Source: Ruegeria aquimaris
GTDB taxonomy: Bacteria; Pseudomonadota; Alphaproteobacteria; Rhodobacterales; Rhodobacteraceae
Reading direction: 5' to 3'
Assembly: GCF_025751555.1 (NCBI RefSeq)
Contig: NZ_JAOWLB010000019.1
Span: 24,006 to 88,005 of the forward strand
DNA: 64,000 nt
A model generated the notes under the pieces. That model was given only the letters and a program-made list of their open reading frames with translations, was not told the origin of the DNA and made no database searches. Below, in pieces: positions 48,720-56,848 of the stretch (position 1 is its first letter; every line of letters starts with the position of its first letter). The translations under genes and the position numbers were made by a program.

Positions 48720-49384
48720 CACTCGTCCTGACTGTCCGTACCGGCCACGGCGGCCTCCGCCGCCTCGTCCGCCGGATTGTCGTTGACCTTGCCCCACCAC
48801 CGGATCGGCAGGCCCAGAAAGGCGCCGATCTTCTGCGGCGCCGCTTCGTCCAGAATGTCGTATTCCAGGAAATTCGGATTGCCCGCAAATACCTGCCGAC
48901 AGAACCGGTTATGCCCGTCGATCCAGCGCACCAGATCCCCCGGTTCGCGCCCATATCTCCCCGGCAGGCCCGGAACATCGAACATCTTCAAGCGCTTGCG
49001 GCCCAGATTGGTCCAGCGGATCATGCTGTCGGCCTGCGCCTCGGCCTCGCGATAGGACAGGATGAACTTCGCCCCCGGATGCCGCTCGATGATCGCCGAC
49101 AACAGGCCCCAGTCGGTTTGCGGCCAGCGGTTCAGATCGCCGCCCACCACGTTGATCTCGCTCAGCGCGTCGAACTCATCCAGCCAGTGCAGCGGATCGC
49201 CGGTCTCGAAATAGCCGCGATACATCAGATCGCCCAGGAAATGCCGCGCCACCTCGGGGTTTGCCGACTGGAACTTGCGCACCTTCCAGTCCGCCACCTT
49301 CAGCCCCGAGGCACGCAGGGCCACGCCCAGCGTCGTTGTGCCCGACTTGGGCAGGCCGAGGTTTATGACCCTCAGGCGCGCCAT
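48719..49384 (-). CDS. Sulfotransferase family protein, 221 aa
   Basis: Transfers sulfate from PAPS. The 5'-phosphosulfate-binding loop L-G-L-P-K-S-G-T-T-T-L is at 9-19. The 3'-phosphate region I-L-S-Y-R-E-A-E-A-Q-A-D-S near 108 is present. The end Asp/Glu-rich tail overlaps the next gene. Placed between glycosyltransferases, it suggests a sulfated glycan, as inference. Confidence 0.85.
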   Translation of the reverse strand: MARLRVINLGLPKSGTTTLGVALRASGLKVADWKVRKFQSANPEVARHFLGDLMYRGYFETGDPLHWLDEFDALSEINVVGGDLNRWPQTDWGLLSAIIERHPGAKFILSYREAEAQADSMIRWTNLGRKRLKMFDVPGLPGRYGREPGDLVRWIDGHNRFCRQVFAGNPNFLEYDILDEAAPQKIGAFLGLPIRWWGKVNDNPADEAAEAAVAGTDSQDE

Positions 49385-49385
49385 G

Positions 49386-50435
49386 TCAGAGCATCCCCAT
49401 CTCTAGCAGCATCGCCTCTTCGTCAGGCGGCAGGGCGCGCGCCCGGCGCAACTGCTCCTGCATCTGCATATAGGCGGGCTGCGCCAGCAGCGCATCGCGT
49501 TTCTCGCGATGGAGTTGCACCGCCTCGGCATGCAGCGCGCCGATCTCGGCATCGGCCTTCAACGCCTCCAGCGCCGCCTCCAGTTCGGGCAGATAGCGCG
49601 CGACGCTGGTATCCTGCCAGGCCGGATCGTTGCGTTCGCGCCAGTATGTGTCGTCAAACGCCCGGTTCTCGCGGTTCACGTCGCCCCGGTCGTTCTTGAC
49701 CAGGTAACTGTCGAGCGAGCGCAGCGCATAATGGTTCAGCGTTGCAAAATCGCGCGCGCCCTTGGCGGGGAATTTGCGGATGCGGCGCGGATTGGCGGCC
49801 ACCAGGAACCGGTGCGGCACCTTGCGTCCCGACCCATCGGTCCAGGCCAGGCTCTTCTTGTCACCCTTGCGCTCACTGAAAAACGGCCGGTGTGCGCCAA
49901 AATACTGCAAGGGGAAATCCTTGCGGGTCAGCGACTTGACCTCGATCGCGGTCTCGCCGCACCAGATGTCGGGATTGTGGCTGCGGGTGAATTGCGCGAT
50001 CACCGGCCGGTCCTCGAACGCGTCGATGCCATCATTGGCGAAGAACTGGAAATGCACCGAGATCGCCGCCGGATCGCCACAGGCCTCGATCAGCGCCGGA
50101 ATGGTGTGATCACCCACATGGATGTTCAGGAACTCGTCCACATCGGCGATCCAGACCCAGTCGGCGCGCTTCACCACCTGCTGATGAGCGGCATCCTTCA
50201 ACGCCTCCATCTGGTAATTGCGCCCCTCGGCGGGGTTCGGCAGATGCACCACCCGCCCGGCCAGCACCTCCAGATCCTCGCGCGCGGCCAATGCATCGAG
50301 CAGTCGGTCGGTGCCGTCGCTGCAATCGTTGGAATAGAACAGGAAATCGGTGACGCCCAAAAGCCGGTTGAAGGCGATCCATTCCAACAGGAACGGCCCC
50401 TCGTTCTTGACACAGGTGACGGCCGTTATCCGCAT
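49386..50435 (-). CDS. Glycosyltransferase, Glyco_tranf_2_4 type, 349 aa
   Basis: First gene of the glycan cluster. M-R-I-T-A-V-T-C-V-K-N-E-G-P-F opens the fold, then Y-S-N-D-C-S-D-G-T-D-R, and I-A-D-V-D-E-F near 100. C-terminal half is basic. ATG 50435 is used over ATG 50450. The 245-base spacer upstream, to MoxR at 50681, has no clear promoter. Confidence 0.85.
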   Translation of the reverse strand: MRITAVTCVKNEGPFLLEWIAFNRLLGVTDFLFYSNDCSDGTDRLLDALAAREDLEVLAGRVVHLPNPAEGRNYQMEALKDAAHQQVVKRADWVWIADVDEFLNIHVGDHTIPALIEACGDPAAISVHFQFFANDGIDAFEDRPVIAQFTRSHNPDIWCGETAIEVKSLTRKDFPLQYFGAHRPFFSERKGDKKSLAWTDGSGRKVPHRFLVAANPRRIRKFPAKGARDFATLNHYALRSLDSYLVKNDRGDVNRENRAFDDTYWRERNDPAWQDTSVARYLPELEAALEALKADAEIGALHAEAVQLHREKRDALLAQPAYMQMQEQLRRARALPPDEEAMLLEMGML

Positions 50436-50680
50436 GGACCGGTCCCGCACCCGCAGGTCACTGAAACGTGTCTCACTGTCATCGCCTGTCGCGGACGGTT
50501 GCTCCGCCCCCTCGTTGTTTCCAAAGTGATGCCATTTGAGCGCCCAACCGTCAACATTCGCCTAAACATTCGACTTATGTCGCACATCCCCGCGCACAAA
50601 ACCCTGGCACAGCCGCTTGACGGCGGCGTCGGGGTGATGCCCCATTGGGCCAGAGCGGGAAACCCGAGCGGAGGCAGCAG

Positions 50681-51589
50681 ATGACCAAAGGCCAATCCAT
50701 CGACGACGTCCAGCGCATGCTGGGCGAACAGGGCTATGTCTGCGGCCGGGCGCTGGCCACCGTGGTGTTCCTGTCGCTGCGCCTCGGTCGGCCGCTGTTT
50801 CTCGAGGGTGAGGCGGGCGTCGGCAAGACCGAGATCGCCAAGGCCATCGCCGCCGCGCTGGGCCGCCGCCTGATCCGCCTGCAATGTTACGAGGGGCTCG
50901 ATGCCGCCTCTGCCGTCTACGACTGGAATTTTGCCGCCCAGATGGTCGCCATCCGCACCGCCGAGGCCGCGGGCGGCGCCGACCGCGCCGCGCTCCAGAC
51001 CGAGCTGTTCTCGGACGAGTTCCTGATCGAACGCCCGCTCCTGCAAGCCATGCGCCCCGATCCGGCGGGCGCCCCCGTCCTGCTCATTGACGAGCTTGAT
51101 CGCACTGATGAGCCCTTCGAGGCCTTCCTGTTGGAGGCGCTGTCGGATTTCCAGGTCACCATCCCCGAGCTTGGCACCGTCAAGGCGCCCGAGCCGCCCA
51201 TCGTCATCCTCACCTCGAACCGCACGCGCGAGGTGCATGACGCGCTGAAACGCCGCTGCCTCTATCACTGGGTCGACTACCCCGATTTCGACCGCGAGGT
51301 GGAGATCCTGCATGCGCGCGCCCCCGAGGCCGCCGAGACCCTCAGCCGCCAGGTGGTGGCCTTTGTCCAGACCCTGCGCACCGAGGACCTGTTCAAGAAA
51401 CCCGGCGTGGCCGAGACCATTGACTGGGCCAAGTGCCTGCTGGCGCTCGACGTGATCGACCTCTCGCCCGAGGTCATCGCCGACACGCTGGGCGCGATCC
51501 TGAAATACCAGGACGACATCCAGAAACTCCAGGGCTCCGAGGCCAAGCGCATCCTGGATCAGGCCAAGGCCTCGCTGGAACCCGCCTGA
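50681..51589 (+). CDS. MoxR-family AAA+ ATPase, 302 aa
   Basis: Chaperone-type ATPase used in metalloenzyme maturation. Walker A G-E-A-G-V-G-K-T near 47-54; Walker B L-L-I-D-E-L-D; sensor I-L-T-S-N-R-T. ATG 50681 follows GGAGGCAG. Its usual VWA partner lies at 52704, separated by an opposite-strand protease gene. Such pairs (CoxD/CoxE) serve CO dehydrogenases, and a coxS gene starts at 63909, 12 kb away. Confidence 0.88.
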   Translation: MTKGQSIDDVQRMLGEQGYVCGRALATVVFLSLRLGRPLFLEGEAGVGKTEIAKAIAAALGRRLIRLQCYEGLDAASAVYDWNFAAQMVAIRTAEAAGGADRAALQTELFSDEFLIERPLLQAMRPDPAGAPVLLIDELDRTDEPFEAFLLEALSDFQVTIPELGTVKAPEPPIVILTSNRTREVHDALKRRCLYHWVDYPDFDREVEILHARAPEAAETLSRQVVAFVQTLRTEDLFKKPGVAETIDWAKCLLALDVIDLSPEVIADTLGAILKYQDDIQKLQGSEAKRILDQAKASLEPA

Positions 51590-51590
51590 T

Positions 51591-51650
51591 GCTTCTTTCT
51601 GGTCCGAAATACTCCGGGGGTGCGGGGGCAGAGCCCCCGCGCGGCGCCCA
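51591..51650. repeat. Dispersed intergenic hairpin repeat, short form, copy E
   Basis: Reverse orientation: GCTTCTTTCTGG, then AAATACTCCGGGGG and the GCGGGGGCAGAGCCCCCGC stem. It begins two bases after the MoxR stop, facing the convergent protease gene. Confidence 0.75.
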
Positions 51651-51682
51651 TGGTTAGGCGCGGCCCCGCAACCGGGGCGCGG

Positions 51683-52600
51683 TCAGTGGCGCGCCATCCA
51701 GCCGGTGATCCGGTCGAACTTGTCGCGATTGATCCGCACCGCGCCATTGCCCGATTGCGACCCGGTGGTGTGGATGGCGCAGACCTTCTCGCCCGCGTGC
51801 CCTTCCCAGACCGACCACACGCCCGAACCGGACTGGCCACCGGCGGTGTCGATATCATAGAACACCTTGGTATCGGTCACCGACTTGATCACGTCCTTGT
51901 GGGTCCACAGCGTCCGCCCGCCCTTGTCGCCGGGATAGCCCGAGACATTGACCCGGTGGTTCGACAGCATCGCCTCGGGTCCGGTGACGATGCCGTGCCA
52001 GCCGGTCCGGTCGCCCAGCTCGTCGGCCAGGATCAGCATCCCCATGTCGAACTCGGGGTTCTCGCCAGTGGTCCAGCCCGCCACCGACAGCAGCCGCACC
52101 GCCCGGCTGGTGCCAAAAGGCAGCGCGCCATCGTCGCGCGCGGCCTGAAAGATCACCTCGGTCGCCCAGCCACCATTGTCGCGCGAATAGACGCAATGGC
52201 CCGCCGTCAGAACATGGTGACGGTTCACCATCGTCCCCGACCCGATAAACCGGCGGCCATCGGGAAAGGTCATCTCCATATGGCCATGCACCGCCCAGGG
52301 CCAGCGATCGGCGGGGCTGATGCGGATCCGGTCGTCAAATCCGATCACCACCTCGGTCTGGAAACCGGTCGGGTTCATCAGCGCGTCCAGCTCGTCATCG
52401 GCCATGCCGGCGGCGCTGGTCTCGCGCGCCTCGGCAAAGCCCGAAACGCTGGTCTCGGCCAGATCTGCCGCAGGCTCCAGCCCCGGGGTGAAACCGGCGG
52501 TCGCGGCGGTATCGCCCACGCGCTCGATGCGCAGGTCCGAGCGTTGCGGGTGCTGCGCCTCGGGCGCCAGCAGGGCATGGGTGGAAAGGAGATCGCTCAT
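51683..52600 (-). CDS. Trypsin-like (V8/glutamyl-endopeptidase-like) serine protease, 305 aa
   Basis: Chymotrypsin-fold peptidase. The triad is visible: His in V-L-T-A-G-H-C-V near 152, Asp in F-D-M-G-M-L near 207, and Ser in G-G-Q-S-G-S-G-V near 255. No signal peptide is obvious; the N-terminal 75 residues are a linker-like prodomain. ATG 52600 follows AAGGACAG. It splits the MoxR-VWA pair and lies on the opposite strand, so it is probably an insertion. Confidence 0.85.
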   Translation of the reverse strand: MSDLLSTHALLAPEAQHPQRSDLRIERVGDTAATAGFTPGLEPAADLAETSVSGFAEARETSAAGMADDELDALMNPTGFQTEVVIGFDDRIRISPADRWPWAVHGHMEMTFPDGRRFIGSGTMVNRHHVLTAGHCVYSRDNGGWATEVIFQAARDDGALPFGTSRAVRLLSVAGWTTGENPEFDMGMLILADELGDRTGWHGIVTGPEAMLSNHRVNVSGYPGDKGGRTLWTHKDVIKSVTDTKVFYDIDTAGGQSGSGVWSVWEGHAGEKVCAIHTTGSQSGNGAVRINRDKFDRITGWMARH

Positions 52601-52703
52601 GGTCTGTCCTTTGAATGCAGGGTGAAAGAAAGAGATTTGGACTTGCAGAATGGCGCCATCATAGCACGAAAAGCGGCATTTCGAAACATCGCAGGCGGGT
52701 ATC

Positions 52704-53969
52704 ATGCCTGAATACGCCCCGCTTGCCCTGCCGGAAAACCCGCGTCTGGCGCAGAACATCGTTCATTTCGCCCGCGCCCTGCGCAAGGCGGGATTGCCGA
52801 TCGGGCCGGGCCGCGTCATCGACGCGGTGCGCGCGGTCGAGGCGGCGGGGTTCACCGAGAAACGCGATTTCTACTGGACGCTGCACGCCTGTTTCGTGAA
52901 CCGCCCCGAACACCGCGCCGTCTTTGCCCAGGTCTTCCGCCTCTACTGGCGTGACCCGCGCTATCTGGAACACATGATGTCGATGATGCTGCCCGCCATC
53001 CGTGGCGTGCAGGAGGAACGCAGCGCTCAGGCCGCCGAGAAACGCGCCGCCGAGGCGCTGCTCGACGGCATCCAGCCCGAATTGCCGGAACCCGAACCCG
53101 AAAAGGAAGGCGAGGAAACCCTGATCGAGGTCGACGCCTCGCTCACCATGTCGTCCGAGGAAAAACTCAAGACACTCGATTTCGAGCAGATGAGCACCGA
53201 GGAGGTCGCCCGCGCCAAACGCATGCTGGCCCGCCTGACGCTGCCGGTGAAACCGATCCCGTCACGTCGCAGACAGGCCGCTGTTCTGGGCCCCCGCATC
53301 GACCGCGCCCGCACCCTGCGCGCCGCCATGCGCCAGGGCGGTGAGATGCACAGCATCGCCCGGGCCGAACCGCGCCCGCGCTGGCCCAATCTTGTGGTGC
53401 TTTGCGATATTTCCGGTTCCATGAGCCAATACAGCCGGATCATCCTGCATTTTCTTCACGCTGTCTCCAACGCCAAGGGGCAGGGCTGGGCCAGGGTGCA
53501 TGCCTTCACCTTTGGCACGCGGCTGACCAATGTCACCCGGCATCTGAAGACCCGCGATGTCGATGCCGCGCTGAAATCCGCCGGGGCCGAGGCGCAGGAT
53601 TGGGAGGGCGGCACCCGTATTGGCGCCTGCCTTCATGCCTTCAACCGCGACTGGTCGCGCCGGGTGATGGGGCAGGGCGCGGTGGTGCTGCTGATCACCG
53701 ACGGGCTCGACCGCGACGACCCCGATGCGCTTGCCGCCGAGATGGAGCGCCTGCACCTGTCCTCGCGGCGCCTGATCTGGCTGAACCCGCTCCTGCGCTG
53801 GTCCGAATTCGCCCCCAAGGCGCGCGGCATCCGCGCCATGCTGCCCCATGTCGACAGCTTCCGCGCGGGCCATTCCATCGCCTCGCTCGAAGAACTGGCC
53901 GAGGTTATCTCGCGCCCCGACGACGTGGGCGAAAAGGCAAGGCTGATGGCGGCAATCCGCGAGGGTTAA
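52704..53969 (+). CDS. VWA-domain protein (CoxE-like), 421 aa
   Basis: Partner of MoxR ATPases in cofactor or complex maturation. The MIDAS D-x-S-x-S lies in L-C-D-I-S-G-S-M-S near residue 233. An acidic segment P-E-L-P-E-P-E-P-E-K-E-G-E-E is near 128. It is oriented with MoxR (50681) but separated by 1.1 kb of protease gene. Confidence 0.87.
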   Translation: MPEYAPLALPENPRLAQNIVHFARALRKAGLPIGPGRVIDAVRAVEAAGFTEKRDFYWTLHACFVNRPEHRAVFAQVFRLYWRDPRYLEHMMSMMLPAIRGVQEERSAQAAEKRAAEALLDGIQPELPEPEPEKEGEETLIEVDASLTMSSEEKLKTLDFEQMSTEEVARAKRMLARLTLPVKPIPSRRRQAAVLGPRIDRARTLRAAMRQGGEMHSIARAEPRPRWPNLVVLCDISGSMSQYSRIILHFLHAVSNAKGQGWARVHAFTFGTRLTNVTRHLKTRDVDAALKSAGAEAQDWEGGTRIGACLHAFNRDWSRRVMGQGAVVLLITDGLDRDDPDALAAEMERLHLSSRRLIWLNPLLRWSEFAPKARGIRAMLPHVDSFRAGHSIASLEELAEVISRPDDVGEKARLMAAIREG

Positions 53970-54086
53970 CCCCAAAGTCACCACACCGCCGGGTTGATGC
54001 CGTTTAGCCGCCGGGCAACGGCTCAAGTGCGGACCTGCAAAGACCTCCGAAACTGTGGTATCGTGACTTTGCAAAGAGGGGGGCAA

Positions 54087-54917
54087 ATGACCAAAGCACA
54101 AGAGATTTCCGATCATTGGGGCAAGGGAGATGTCTATTCCCGTATCCTGGAAACGATGCAACTGGCCGGGATTGATCCAAATACTCTGACCATCGAACAA
54201 CTCGCGCCGGTGGACCATTTCCATGCACGGGGGTTCCCGGCCACTGTCGAGCTTGCAGATGCCTTACCCATCCGAGAGGGCGACACCCTCGTCGATATCG
54301 GCTGCGGCATTGGCGGCCCCGCCCGGTACCTGGCCAAGCGTTTCAGCTGTCGCGTCGAGGGGATAGACATCACCGCGCCCTTCATCGACGCCGCTAACAA
54401 GCTAAGCGCATTGGTCGCGATGCAGGACGCCGTGAGATGCCAACATGGCGATGGTCAGAACCTTCCTTACGAGGACGAAACCTTCGACGGTGGATACAGC
54501 CAGCACGTCCTGATGAACGTGCCGGATCGGACTGCCTTTTTCGCCGAGGCCTTTCGGGTCCTGAAGCCCGGCGCCTTCTTTGCGCTCACCGAACACGGGC
54601 TGGGTCCAGTGGGCGAACCGCACCACCCGGTGCCTTGGTCCGAAGACGGTAGCGGGGCCCATCTTATGCGTCCGTCGGACACGGTGGATGTCCTCAACGA
54701 AACCGGTTTCAGGAATATCGAGGTTACGGATACCGGGGAGAAATACCTGCAAGGATACAAGGCCGCCATGGCGCTCGCGGCCAAGGGTGAAGCGCCGGTT
54801 TTCGGCACACATATTCTTTTGGGTGAACTCGCGCCGCAGATCGTGAAGAACGCCGCACGGAATATCGAGGAGCGAAGGACACAACCGGTTCAGATCATTT
54901 GTCGCAAACCCGAATAG
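54087..54917 (+). CDS. Class I SAM-dependent methyltransferase, 276 aa
   Basis: SAM loop V-D-I-G-C-G-I-G-G-P-A-R near 70-80. D-H-F-H-A-R-G near 47 and Y-S-Q-H-V-L-M-N-V near 135 resemble sarcosine/dimethylglycine or ubiquinone-type methyltransferases. ATG 54087 follows GAGGGGGG. The substrate is not decidable. A stretch to 55134 holds the tandem motif. Confidence 0.8.
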   Translation: MTKAQEISDHWGKGDVYSRILETMQLAGIDPNTLTIEQLAPVDHFHARGFPATVELADALPIREGDTLVDIGCGIGGPARYLAKRFSCRVEGIDITAPFIDAANKLSALVAMQDAVRCQHGDGQNLPYEDETFDGGYSQHVLMNVPDRTAFFAEAFRVLKPGAFFALTEHGLGPVGEPHHPVPWSEDGSGAHLMRPSDTVDVLNETGFRNIEVTDTGEKYLQGYKAAMALAAKGEAPVFGTHILLGELAPQIVKNAARNIEERRTQPVQIICRKPE

Positions 54918-55075
54918 GCGCGAGGCGAGTTCGCCATACCTGCAAAGCAGTCGCCGTTTGGGTCGGTGCAAGTGGCGGGTCCGGTTGGTCCTCGCCATTT
55001 GACGAGACCCCTGTTCTCGGCTCCGGGTTTCAGAACCGAGTATCCAAGGCGGGTAATTACGGGCGTGTTAGGTGG

Positions 55076-55123
55076 TGTACAAAACGGTCAATTGCCCGTC
55101 TGGCGCAGGTACAAAACGGTCAA
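55076..55123. repeat. Tandem GTACAAAACGGTCAA motif, copy 2
   Basis: GTACAAAACGGTCAATT at 55077-55093 and GTACAAAACGGTCAA at 55109-55123, again with a 32-bp period. The 15-base spacer GCCCGTCTGGCGCAG differs from copy 1 (23232-23246) at four positions. Between the methyltransferase and the small secreted protein. Confidence 0.75.
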
Positions 55124-55134
55124 AACGGGGCCAT

Positions 55135-55641
55135 TCACTCCAGTTGCTTGGCGTTGCACTCGCGCGCCATCTCTATGGCCTTGTAGGTGCCCTTGAGGTT
55201 CACGGCAAAGGTATAGGCCTTTTCCGGAAACACGATCATCTCATGTTCCCTGGCCACCGCATCGACCACCGCCGGATCGTCGGTCAGCACGTAACCCCCT
55301 GAATATCCTTTGGTAATATTGCCGCGCATGCCGGTTGCCTCACCCACGAACAGCTTTTCCCCCAGCAGGATCGCGATGGCCCCGGCATCGCCCTTCTTGA
55401 TGCCGGTTTCGGCCTTGGTGAAGACCCCGATATAGGCGACGCCCCGGTCCTTGGTCAGCCCCATCTGCACGACGTTTTCCGCCCCATCCACAGCCTCGAT
55501 CAGGCAGGATTTCTTGGCCGTGTCGACAAAGACATTCCAGCCTTCGACGCTGCCATAGGGTTGGAATTCTTGCGCCAGAGCGGTTGTGGCGGCAAAACTC
55601 GTTCCGACCATCGCAAGAGCTGCGAACGTCTTTTTGTACAT
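55135..55641 (-). CDS. Small secreted protein, IalB-like fold possible, 168 aa
   Basis: Sec signal peptide at 1-23 (ending T-A-L-A-Q). The rest is a beta-rich domain: W-N-V-F-V-D-T-A-K-K-S-C, then Y-I-G-V-F, then F-A-V-N-L-K-G-T-Y-K-A-I-E-M-A-R-E-C at the C-terminus. Two Cys may form a disulfide. ATG 55641 follows AGGAGA. It shares its C-terminal pattern with the broken gene at 8205. Function unknown. Confidence 0.7.
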   Translation of the reverse strand: MYKKTFAALAMVGTSFAATTALAQEFQPYGSVEGWNVFVDTAKKSCLIEAVDGAENVVQMGLTKDRGVAYIGVFTKAETGIKKGDAGAIAILLGEKLFVGEATGMRGNITKGYSGGYVLTDDPAVVDAVAREHEMIVFPEKAYTFAVNLKGTYKAIEMARECNAKQLE

Positions 55642-55671
55642 TTTTTTCTCCTATAAAACAAAGCATTACAA

Positions 55672-55699
55672 GGAAACGGGCGGCACAGAGGCCGCCCGT
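55672..55699 (-). terminator. Hairpin downstream of the nap operon
   Basis: ACGGGCGGC (55676-55684) pairs with GCCGCCCGT (55691-55699) around ACAGAG. On the minus strand the stem is followed by a short TTTCCTT stretch, a weak U-tract. It lies 45 bases after napC. Confidence 0.7.
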
Positions 55700-55743
55700 G
55701 TCGGTTTCATGCTAACCCGCCGGTGCTGGCCCGGCAAGCGACC

Positions 55744-56376
55744 TCAACGGTCCAGATAGCTGCTTACGTCCTGGGCCGATCCGGCGCCGATCAGCAGGCT
55801 CGCCTGGCCCATGTCGGGCAGTTGGTGGGCGATGCCCTTGTGGCAGTCGATGCAGGTCTTCTCGCCGGTGAACAGCAGCCGCTGGTGGAAGTCCGCCGCC
55901 CGCGCGCTCTGGCGTGTGATGTCCATCGACTCGTCGGAATGGCAGTTGCGGCATTCCAGCGAGTCGTTGGCCTCCAGCCGCGCCCACTCGTGCTGCGCCA
56001 GCTCCAACCGCTTGTCGAGGAACTTCTCCCGCGTGCTGATGGTGCCAAAGATCTTGCCCCAGACCTCCTTGCTGGCCTGCATCTTGCGCGCGATCTTGTT
56101 GGTCCAGTCATGCGGCACGTGGCAATCCGGGCAGGTCGCCCGCACGCCCGAGCGGTTGGTATAGTGGATCGTCGTCTTCAACTCGGCATAGACGTTGTCG
56201 CGCATCTCGTGGCACGAGGTGCAGAAGGTCTCGGTGTTGGTCAGTTCCAGCGCGGTGTTGAACCCGCCCCAGAACACGATGCCCATCACGAACCCGCCCA
56301 TGGTCAGAAAACCCAAGGAATAATGGACACTTGGCCGACGTATCGTGGCCCAGAGCCGTTTCAGGAACCCCAGCAT
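55744..56376 (-). CDS. napC: Periplasmic nitrate reductase cytochrome c NapC, 210 aa
   Basis: Membrane-anchored tetrahaem cytochrome that passes quinol electrons to NapAB. An N-terminal helix near 18-40 is followed by four C-x-x-C-H sites: C-T-S-C-H, C-P-D-C-H, C-R-N-C-H, C-I-D-C-H. Overlaps the napB stop. Confidence 0.95.
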   Translation of the reverse strand: MLGFLKRLWATIRRPSVHYSLGFLTMGGFVMGIVFWGGFNTALELTNTETFCTSCHEMRDNVYAELKTTIHYTNRSGVRATCPDCHVPHDWTNKIARKMQASKEVWGKIFGTISTREKFLDKRLELAQHEWARLEANDSLECRNCHSDESMDITRQSARAADFHQRLLFTGEKTCIDCHKGIAHQLPDMGQASLLIGAGSAQDVSSYLDR

Positions 56377-56846
56377 CAGTCAGAGCTCCCCTGGTTGTTC
56401 TTCACATAGTCCAGCACCTGGTCGATATCGACAAAACCGTTTTCGACCAGCGGCCGGGCGTCGGTCTGCACCACGTGGCACTGGTTGCAGAAGTACCGGC
56501 GCGGAGTGACCGAGGCGAGGAACTGGTTATCCCGGTTCATGAAATGGGTGATCGAGACCATCGGCGCCTGGCTGATCTCAATCGCGGCGCGACTGTGGCA
56601 GGACAGGCATTTGTTGGCGTTCAGGTCGATCTGATAGCCGTCGATCTTGTGCGGGATCAGCGGCGGCTGCTCGGGATAGTTGCGCACCTGGCGCAGGTCC
56701 GAGTTGATCTCCTTTGCCATCGCTGGCGGTTCCGCCTCTGTATCGAGCGGCGTGCCGCCGCGCAGGGTCGCGATCGAGGTTTGCGCCATCGCCGAACCGG
56801 CAACAGCCAGGACAAGGGCGGCGACAAGGGTCAGTTTGCGTTTCAT
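56376..56846 (-). CDS. napB: Periplasmic nitrate reductase small subunit NapB, 156 aa
   Basis: Dihaem cytochrome c electron donor to NapA. Signal peptide at 1-21 (A-G-S-A-M-A-Q). Two haem sites, C-L-S-C-H near 83 and C-N-Q-C-H near 122. ATG 56846 directly follows napA by two bases. Confidence 0.95.
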   Translation of the reverse strand: MKRKLTLVAALVLAVAGSAMAQTSIATLRGGTPLDTEAEPPAMAKEINSDLRQVRNYPEQPPLIPHKIDGYQIDLNANKCLSCHSRAAIEISQAPMVSITHFMNRDNQFLASVTPRRYFCNQCHVVQTDARPLVENGFVDIDQVLDYVKNNQGSSD

Positions 56847-56848
56847 GA

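Noticed and set aside
46434..48731. 765-codon plus-strand frame opposite the fusion glycosyltransferase
   Set aside because: Same antisense pattern; the minus-strand gene has DVDEF and other motifs and fits the neighbouring gene spacing.
55672..55699. Hairpin as a regulatory site for the small secreted protein
   Set aside because: It is closer to the napC end, and a ribosome site with its own leader lies between it and the secreted-protein start, so a nap terminator is more likely.
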